Source: Magnolia sinica
Taxonomy: Eukaryota > Streptophyta > Magnoliopsida > Magnoliales > Magnoliaceae
Direction of reading: 5' to 3'
NCBI RefSeq assembly: GCF_029962835.1
Contig: NC_080582.1
Span: 71,358,177-71,422,176 of the forward strand
Length of the DNA: 64,000 nt
In this document: positions 56,922 to 64,000 of the stretch, in pieces
How positions within the stretch are numbered: the first letter of the stretch is position 1
How the letters are laid out: each line of letters starts with the position of its first letter
The notes under the pieces: generated by a model
Database searches by the model: none
Told to the model about the DNA's origin: nothing
What the model saw: the letters and a program-made list of their open reading frames with translations, nothing else
Made by a program: the position numbers and the translations under genes

Positions 56922-57584
56922 GGGCCTGTTTGATTTTCTGGCTCAAGTGTAATTACCCGGTAAATGAGTAATCACTAAAACATTTTTGGACCGGTTTTTT
57001 AGGTAGAATTACTCATTCATCTTCAAACAAGTGAAAAAGTAATAATTACCTCCGTGATACATGTAAATCATGGTAAATAAGTAATTATTACTTTTTCACC
57101 TTGTTTGAAAATACTTGAAAATACTAGAGTAATTCCGCCTCGAAAACCAAAATAAAAGTGTTGACTTAAATATGTGGACCCCACCGTAATGTATATAATA
57201 TATTTGCACTGTCCATCTATTTTATTAGAACATTTTGGAGCATGAACCAAAACATGAGGCAGATCCAACAGTTAATGGCCCTAAGAAGCTTTTAATGGGA
57301 GGTGTTTGATTCCCATTGTTTCCTGTGGTGTAGTCCACTTGAGCTTTGGATCTGCCTCATTTTTGTGCTCAAGCCACAAATTCGGCTGGCATAACAAATG
57401 AGCGGTGTGGATAAGTAACATACATCTCGATGGGCCCCACATTAATGTTGTAAATTTTTTGATTGAAGTGTTAAAAAAGTAAGTCGTCACATCTGCATTG
57501 GGAAAGATGTGGTAATTACCTGGGTAAATAATTATTACTCATTTACATGGTAATTACACTTGAGCCGAAAAATCAAACAGGCTC
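56922..57584. mobile_element. Tourist-like MITE T1 (663 bp)
   Basis: Flanked by TTA on both sides (56919-56921, 57585-57587). TIRs of about 55 bp: GGGCCTGTTTGATTTTCTGG versus GAGCCTGTTTGATTTTTCGG, continuing CTCAAGTGTAATTACC. The GGGCCTGTTTG tip and TTA target fit PIF/Harbinger (Tourist). It contains a second inverted repeat (57026-57113, CAAACAAGTGAAAAAGTAAT against its complement) and a dispersed-family core. Confidence 0.88.
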
Positions 57585-57587
57585 TTA

Positions 57588-57910
57588 TGTGAAATTCACC
57601 CCAGCCATGGGGTGCCTCAACCAGCCAAGGGCTAAAGATGAGCTCCATCAGCATTCTTATGGACTATATGGTTGGAAACAATGTATAAGGCAATGCTCAC
57701 CCTCTAAAATATTTTCTTTAGTGTGGCCCACTCGAATAACAAATATACCTATATGGTTGAAGTGGATTTCATGTAATCATCGAAATCAAGGGTGAACATC
57801 TCTCTTCCAACTATTTCCTTTGGTATAGCTCACCTAAATCTAGGTTAAGCCTCTTTTTTCTTTTTCTTTTTCTTTTTTAAAAATAAAATAAATAAATTCT
57901 GGTCATAACA
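57588..57910. other. Spacer, no gene seen
   Basis: Dispersed-repeat-like fragments (GTGTGGCCCACTCG, AGCTCACCTAAATC) and a CTTTTTCTTTTTC run just left of the gypsy LTR start. Confidence 0.4.
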
Positions 57911-59358
57911 TGATGTAGAGTTGGTTGCAGACACTTTCATGACAAAGATGGACTAGAGAAGGCCCGATTGGGGGCAGAAATGATCCAGACCATTATAACC
58001 TTAAATTAGTCGTATCTCGTAAACCGGGATGAGTTTTTCGATATAGTATATATGATTTTGGGTAGAAGAAGCTACTTAAGCCAACCAACCTCGCTATGCT
58101 GGGTTGCCCACGCTAGGTTTGTGAGATTCCATCAGATTGAAAGTCAAAGGTCTCATTTATTTTTGTTTTTATTATAAACAGTAAGTTTTAATTAGAGTAT
58201 GACTTTTGATCTTTTGAGTTATAGAAGTCATGCCCAACATGAAAAGGGCTTACAAAACTTACAAGAATAACGTGGTTGGGCCAAATTGGATACTTATCAT
58301 TTTTTTGCCGAAACCATGAAGTCTTGTATCAATAAAGGTCATCTATAAATAGTATTTTACTATTTAGGGGCTGTTTGATTTTCTAATTATAGTGGTAATT
58401 CAAGGTAAATGGATAATAATTATTTACCTCTTTATTTTCAGTTGATTTCCAAGATGATGTTGACAACTACCTTCATTTATACCACTCCTCATGTCACCCA
58501 AGGAGAAAAGTGTTTAATCGTGGGGCCCACCATGATGTGTGTATCTTATCCACACTGTCCATCCCTTTAGCCAGCTCATTTTATGTAATGTCTCGGAAAA
58601 ATTCGCACAACAACCCGAGTACCACCTTAGACAGAAATCACTAAGGACCAAATCCTTTAGAAATTAGACGAGAATTATCTAGTGCTGAACCAAATTACTT
58701 GTGAAATTAGCATGATCACTATCAACAAGAACTGTAAGACTCAAAATGTGTAGAATCGTTAACGCTACATTACCCTAAAACTTAGGACCCGTCTCTAAAC
58801 CCTGTTGCTCTCGGGAGCACACCGAAACTCCGTATCGGACCTGTACCGCACATCGAAAGTCCGAATACTATAAAACCATACGGTTATGACCACCTTGCTG
58901 GGCTTGACTATCATCTCGGAAATCAAGTCCTAATAGTACCTAGAAACGTACAACTTGAGCCCAGAGTGAAGTGTGTAAGAAACGCGAATATCTTTAGGAA
59001 ATGAACTGAAACTTAAGTGAATTGAGTCGTTCACTTGCAGGCCATCTAAGGATTTAGACCATCGGAATCTGACCCAATTATACCCTTGGATTAGGAAAAA
59101 TTTCCAACACATGTCAGTGCACTTGTGGCCCTGATCGAGTACCGGTGACCGTTGAACTGAAACTGGTCTGCCACGGCCGATCTGTAAATCTGATCGGACC
59201 GAAAACTTAACTCGACCTAGATCCAATGTTAGGGAGCTTAAGTCCGGCCGCATGCAGAAAAGGAGCCCCCAGATGTGCTCCGTTGGATTGGAACGGTCCG
59301 CATTTGGTTATAACGTAAGTATACCATGGCCTTGGCGCCATTCTCATCACTTCTGTGC

Positions 59359-59367
59359 CTATATAAG
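59359..59367 (+). promoter_or_regulatory. LTR TATA box (copy A3)
   Basis: CTATATAAG about 45 bp before TTAACCCTAGGAGAGAGAAG, as in the other copies. Confidence 0.6.
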
Positions 59368-60546
59368 GGCCTAAACCCATCCCTTTCTCATTCCATACGA
59401 ATTCTTAACCCTAGGAGAGAGAAGAGAGAAAAGAGAAGGAAAGAGAGAGAAAGTGAGAAGGAAAGCTGGAGTTTGTTCCTGGGATTCAATCCCGCCACTC
59501 CACGTGCTTAACCACCCTTCCCGTGTCGCTATTCGGCCAATTCCGATTCCGTTCTTAGGTAAGAAAACCTAACTCTAATCTGTTTTAGGGTTTCCAATAG
59601 TGTAAATGGTGGAATAGCTAACCTATTCCCTGGTATAGGTTGTTGTGATGCCGTAGACAAAGACTTAGCTTTTAAACTGAGTTCGTTATGAGTCTACCGG
59701 TGAAAGGTGCGGACTATAAATGTTTAGGTTATGGTTTTCAAGGTTTTCAATGTCAGTTAATGATTTATGACTAACTTGAATGCTACCATATGCTTAGATG
59801 CGATATTTCCCGCACTTTACACATATATTTGAACTATATTGAATATAGTGAAATCCATGTGTTTGTTGATATGCTTGAATGAATATGCAATTATGATTCA
59901 TGCTTGCCATGATTATTAATTATAAATGTATGATCATTATATACGTGGCATCTCCTTTGTGAAAGGATTTGCTATAATATATATTTTAACTAAGTTATTA
60001 TATGTATGTAATATGTGTAGCCTAAGCGTTTGATAAAATGCCTCAATGACGAAATACTGGTTGAAATACATGTAATGAGGGTGTTGAGATAAGATTTCCA
60101 ATTCCCTTAACTATAACTATAGTTTCTTTTATATAACCTATATCGCTACTACGTGCTTTATAGTTGAAATGCATATGTATGCTAACATGTACCCCATGTG
60201 TTTGTTGAAATGCTTATGTGAGATCTGTATTTGATTTCAGTTGTCATATACTGTTTTGGCTTACTATATGTGAATAATATTATTTGGAAAGTGATTGGGA
60301 CTACGAGGTACTACTTAGCTACGACAGACACGCCCAATGAATCTGAGTCCTACGCGGTTTGTCGGCATTGGTTAGGCCACACGGAGTGCTTATGCGCTTC
60401 ATGTCGATCGGCTCGAGGTATGCTCGCACCAGTCGAGCTTGTCAAGTAACCCGATTGACCCGATGTATGTTCACCATATATGGACGCTATTGCTTGAACC
60501 TAAGGTACCAAACTCACAAGTGGAAACCCCATTAACCTTAGTACCT

Positions 60547-60850
60547 CGATCCGTTAAGACTCATGAGCCAGACATGGTGGTATGGGACACCGTAGTCATG
60601 CTGTCGGCCTACGCTAGGGTGACGAGCCTCCCCGTAGTGACCAGTGAGCAACACCGCCTCGTGAATCGAATACGGTGGTATGGGACACTGTATTCGAGCT
60701 GTCGGCCTACACTAATCAGGTGACGAACCCTTTGTAGTGACCTCGAGCATCCTCTGAGACTGTGTTGAGGCAACGAGCCTTTCCGTAGCAACTAGAGTAT
60801 AAACTAGGCCTACACTGATCAGGTGATGAGCCCTTTGTAGTGACCTAGAA
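60547..60850 (+). repeat. GC-rich tandem module inside LTR A3
   Basis: Three to four degenerate units with GGTGGTATGGGACACCGTA / GGTGGTATGGGACACTGTA, GCTGTCGGCCTAC and GACGAGCCTCCCCGTAGTGA. More units than in A2, so copy number changes within the family. Confidence 0.7.
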
Positions 60851-62496
60851 CCGCAACATCGTATGAGACTTACTAGGACTGACGACCCTAGAATGGATCA
60901 TTGTTCGGGAATTGATATAAGGGAGGTACCTTAGCTTCCCAATCCTGCTATATGAAAAGGTCTAATAAGAACTTAGTAATCACGCTCATGCACCGCATTG
61001 CATGTGCCTTTGGCGAGGAAGTGCACAGAGGAAGGGGTGCATGCCGCGATCGTAAGAGGAAGATCGTAGAGGGAGTGTAGGCGAGGGCATGCATTATTAA
61101 TACATATTATTTCTGCATTAACCAGAGTACTTAGGGATACTTGATTGTATTGCTTTATCATTACTACTTAATTGAATTGATAACACGTTAACCTTTACTC
61201 TATAACTCCACTGAGTTGATCACTCACTCCCACGTTCTGGGACGGTGTTGTATACACCAACCAGACTCTGTCTTAGTTGCAGGTGATGGCGATGCTTATG
61301 AGGCAGAGCCGGACTATTGCGATGACGAGGAGGAGTTCTCCTATATGCAACTCTCTGGCGGGTCCATGTACACCTGGTGTTGCATTAACGGGGCTGCAGG
61401 GTTTTGGATAGAGAACATTACACATTTTGATTTTGTATAATTTGAATCAAACTTGTAAATATTTAACCTAGTGACATTCATACTCTGAGGGCTTGCTATT
61501 ACTTTTGTACAGTTTATATACACATCACAGTCTTCCGTTAATGCACTTTAATTGCCTTTGGAGCATGATATGTTGTTTTGGTATAATCTCATTCATATTT
61601 AAGGCATTAACGTGGACAACATTAATCATCATTATCTATGTTGTATAAGTGATGCGTTGGAACTCGGGAGTTGAGTCTATGCTCAACCCCCAGTTTTCAG
61701 GGTATTACATTTTAGGGCATGAGCCGAAAAATGAGGCAGATCTAAATATCAAGTGGACCACACCACAGGAAACAATGGGAATTGAACTCCTACCATTGAA
61801 AGCTTCCCGAGGACCCCAGAAGTTTTGGATGAAGTTGATATTTTTGTTTCCTCTTTATCCATGACTTTGTGACCTTATGACCTTATGAATAGGTTGGATA
61901 TAAACATCAATGTGGGCCCTAGGGAGAAAATGGCTTTCAACCGTTGACATCTTTATGATCATTTTTTCCCAAGGTGTGGTCCACTTGAGGTTTTGATTTT
62001 CCTCATTTATAGGCTCATGCCTTAAAATGTGTTGCTAAAAAGGATAGATGGCTCGAGTAAGTTACATATATTATGATAGGGCCCACATATTTAAATCAGT
62101 AATAACAGAGTTTTTATGGACTAATTTTCGAAATGTAATTGCCTGTGAATTTCAAACAAGTGGAGTAAGTCATAATTACTTATTTTCATGTTTTTGCCAG
62201 GAAAATTAAAAATCAAACAGCCCCTAATAGTAAAGTCATGTTTTTAAGGTGTTTGAGTTGGAGTCTAAGTCTAAAACTATCCTAGGTTTGAACTCATTAT
62301 TTAAAGGGTTGTAATTTATTTATTTTTTAATTATCATCAATCAAATTATTTCAAATTTATTAGGAATTATTCCTGCTTTTATCCCCCATGGATTCGAGGA
62401 AGCTCTGTGAGGAGCCTAAAGAGCTCTGTGAATTTAAAGTACTTATTCCCTGAGGAAGACGGTAATCGACCTCATCACATCCCTCCCCGCACTAAA

Positions 62497-62508
62497 TGGT
62501 ATCAGAGC
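62497..62508 (+). other. Primer-binding site (initiator tRNA-Met) of gypsy B
   Basis: TGGTATCAGAGC, an exact match to the usual plant iMet PBS, five bases after the LTR end. Confidence 0.9.
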
Positions 62509-62528
62509 GAAGCTTTCTCTTTGGATCT

Positions 62529-63700
62529 ATGACTTCTAATGGCGAGTCGGAAAATATTCCCATAGACGGTGCTCCAAGGATTTTTTTAATAGTAACGGCT
62601 TTTGAAGCGGTGCAACGAGAAAATCGGCAAGTCATGTAAGGGATGCAGACTGTCATCGATCACATGACAGAGACTCTAGAGCAGTTTTCATGTTCATGAA
62701 AGTGAACCCCCCCCCCCCCCCAAAAAAAAAAAATAAAATCCCCCCAATATGCGCTGAAATTCGTAATCGCACCGATTGTAGGGCAATGCCGACAGTGAAC
62801 TGCATGATCACACTTGAGGAGGTGGGATCCATAGACGAGGAGATTAACGACATGATCCTCTAATATCCAAGATAAAGTAGCGATCAGGTAGATTAGGCAG
62901 ATCAAGATTTCAAGATGAAAGTCAATCTTCCTAACTTTAATGGCTAACTTCACATTGGGAGTTTCTTTGATTAACTTTCTGTAATTGAGCGATTCTTCGA
63001 CTATATGGAAATCACTGAAGTGAAGAAGGTTAAGATTGTGGTGAAGGGCAAAGCTTCGGATTGGTGTGAGCAACTTTAGCTTGCATAAACGAGACAAATG
63101 AAAGAATCAATCCATATACGGCAACAAATGAAGCTGCTGCTGCATGTTCAATTCCTCCCTAGTGATTGCAATCAGGTATTGTTCCAACAATACCAAAATT
63201 ATCGGCAGGGTAGTCAGTCGGTAAGAGATTACGTAGAAGAATTCTATTGCTTGGCGGTATGGAACGATTTGGTTGAAATTGAATCATAGCAAGTTGTTCA
63301 ATTAAATCGTGGGTTTCGTGTTGCGATCTTGGATCGAGTTCAAATGCAACCCATGTAGACAATGAATGAAGCGATTAAGTTAGCCACCCAAGCGAAAGTG
63401 CATCTTGAGTGTCCTAACACATGGACCTATCATACCATTAAGGTCACTGCGACGGGTCCATCCCAAGGAGCTTTACAGGCTAAAGGGAAAGAATCTGTAG
63501 GGGGTTCCTTACACCCATAAACCAAAATTCGGGAAGCGGGCAAGTTAGACCCCAAAAGGGTATGGCCATTATTGCCAATCGGAGCATGATCCCAAACCCT
63601 TATGGTCAATCAAGACTCGACCATTGCTATCGCTATGGCCAACCAGGTCACATATCAAACACTTGCCCCCAAGGACAAGTAGTTAATCTCACCATCAATG
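62529..63700 (+). pseudogene. Gypsy B gag (broken)
   Basis: Opens MTSNGESENIPIDGAPRIF at 62529. Gag capsid motifs follow in one or another frame: LPNFNG, FFDYMEITEVKKVKI, KGKASDWCEQL, LLLHVQFLPSDCNQVLFQQY, QSVRDYVEEFYCLAVWNDL and QVVQLNRGFR, matching the retrotrans_gag domain pattern (FLP.dy...lf..y...rQg..sV.eY..EF..L). A zinc knuckle at about 63620-63670 reads CYRYGQPGHISNTC, with the second Cys changed to Tyr. Stops occur near 62637, 62945, 63078, 63287 and 63356. A C16A12-type homopolymer block at 62706-62732 disrupts the frame. Non-functional. Confidence 0.85.
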
Positions 63701-63779
63701 ATGGTAGTGTTGAAAACGCCAATGAAGACCCGGATGTTGATGAATTGGAGCATGCCACAGAAGATGAAGCAGATGAGGT

Positions 63780-64000
63780 AGATTGGGTTTCAAAGGATCA
63801 TGGTGAGTCGCTCGTCGTGAGGCAACTATTGTATGCACCAAGGAATGAGGTACACCTACAGCGACAAAATATCTTCCTAACTAGGTGTACAGTGAATCAA
63901 AATGTCTGTAATGTGATTATCGACATCGAAAGTAGCGAGAACATTGTTCCTAAGGTTATAGTGGAGAATTTACAGCTGAAAATGGAGCGTCATCCCTCCC
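63780..64000 (+). pseudogene. Gypsy B aspartic protease start (cut by window)
   Basis: Frame continues from the zinc knuckle through an acidic linker (EDPDVDELEHATEDEADEVD) to SLVVRQLLYAPRNEVHLQRQ, then TRCTVNQNVCNVIIDIESSE, equivalent to the family's TRC.i..KVC..IID.GS.EN. The active-site DSG reads DIE at about 63922-63930, so the protease is dead even if the frame is open to the window end. Confidence 0.8.

Larger units (their letters stand above)
58584..61709 (+). mobile_element. Family-A solo LTR (copy A3), 3126 bp
   Basis: Starts TGTAATGTCTCGG, ends GGGTATTACA (tips TGTAAT/ATTACA), with a perfect TSD TTTTA at 58579-58583 and 61710-61714. It is the cleanest family copy: TATA box, leader, GC-rich tandem module, GATGACGAGGAGGAGTTCTC block and AACTCGGGAGTTGAG end block, all in the order seen in A2. 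No internal domain, hence solo. Confidence 0.95.
58367..62224. mobile_element. Tourist-like element T2, split by LTR A3
   Basis: Left tip GGGGCTGTTTGATTTTCTAA, right tip (reversed) GGGGCTGTTTGATTTTTAAT, flanked by TTA and TAA. Without A3 it is about 727 bp and related to T1. The interior has dispersed-family blocks (TAGCCAGCTCATTTTA / GGGCATGAGCCGAAAAATGA) that rejoin once A3 is ignored. Confidence 0.82.
57911..62491 (+). repeat. LTR-B copy B3: 5' LTR of gypsy B, nested
   Basis: Outer parts 57911-58366 and 62225-62491 align with the two ends of B2 (start TGATGTAGAG; end GAGGAAGACGGTAATCGACC then CATCCCTCCCCGCA). Together they come to about 723 bp, close to B2's 745. The middle is a Tourist-like element at 58367-62224. 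Ends 5 bp before the PBS. Confidence 0.87.
57911..64000 (+). mobile_element. Gypsy retrotransposon B (5' part, runs off window)
   Basis: 5' LTR (57911-62491, nested insertions inside), PBS, gag with zinc knuckle, and the beginning of the aspartic protease. The LTR belongs to the same family as solo LTR B2 (50516-51260) and B1. Coding remains are broken by stops; RT, integrase and the 3' LTR would lie beyond 64000. Confidence 0.88.

Noticed and set aside
62653-63097. 145-codon minus-strand ORF
   Set aside because: Antisense of gypsy gag including the homopolymer block.

Overview
This is a repeat-dominated stretch of a plant nuclear genome. It holds CC-NBS-LRR (NLR) resistance genes, Sirevirus-type copia and Ty3/gypsy retrotransposons, hAT and PIF/Harbinger-like DNA elements, and (GA)n/(TA)n microsatellites, all typical of flowering plants. 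A dispersed repeat with blocks such as GGGCCCACCATGATGTGTG recurs many times. From memory this is familiar from magnoliid-type genomes (Magnolia, Liriodendron, Cinnamomum), but that is an unverified impression. Only one gene looks intact: the NLR at 45739-48450 on the minus strand. I saw no tRNA, rRNA or CRISPR.

Layout. 1-22960 is a nest of transposons. A family-A LTR (minus strand, cut by the window edge) ends at 2287 against an hAT transposase remnant. A decayed gypsy element X follows in three pieces (3081-3511, 13718-14969, 22814-22960). A Sirevirus (3512-13717) splits the first two pieces. It carries two LTRs, broken gag-pol, an extra ORF before the 3' LTR, and a small SINE-like insertion in its integrase. 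A family-A solo LTR (14970-22813, TSD AGAGT) splits the last two pieces and contains a deleted Tat/Athila-like element (17104-20991).

23830-48640 is an NLR cluster, all on the minus strand: NLR1 (27020-29733, two frameshifts), a truncated NLR (35565-36833), a micro-fragment near 37.2 kb, and intact NLR2 (45739-48450). NLR1 and NLR2 share several kb of 3' flank, and a further flank copy without a gene lies at 41690-42480. This points to segmental tandem duplication followed by decay and TE invasion (solo LTRs, a gypsy LTR-like block, MITEs).

48641-57910 is intergenic: a LINE-like 3' region split by a 745-bp solo LTR (TSD TCCAT), three successive ~549-bp inverted-repeat elements separated by (TA)n tracts, foldback elements and a Tourist-like MITE. 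57911-64000 is the 5' end of another gypsy element (LTR, PBS, gag, start of protease) that runs off the window. Its LTR is split by a Tourist-like element, itself split by a 3126-bp family-A solo LTR (TSD TTTTA), giving three levels of nesting.

The clearest biology is (i) turnover of an RPP13/RPP8-like NLR cluster and (ii) a fossil record of insertion order that can be read from target-site duplications.
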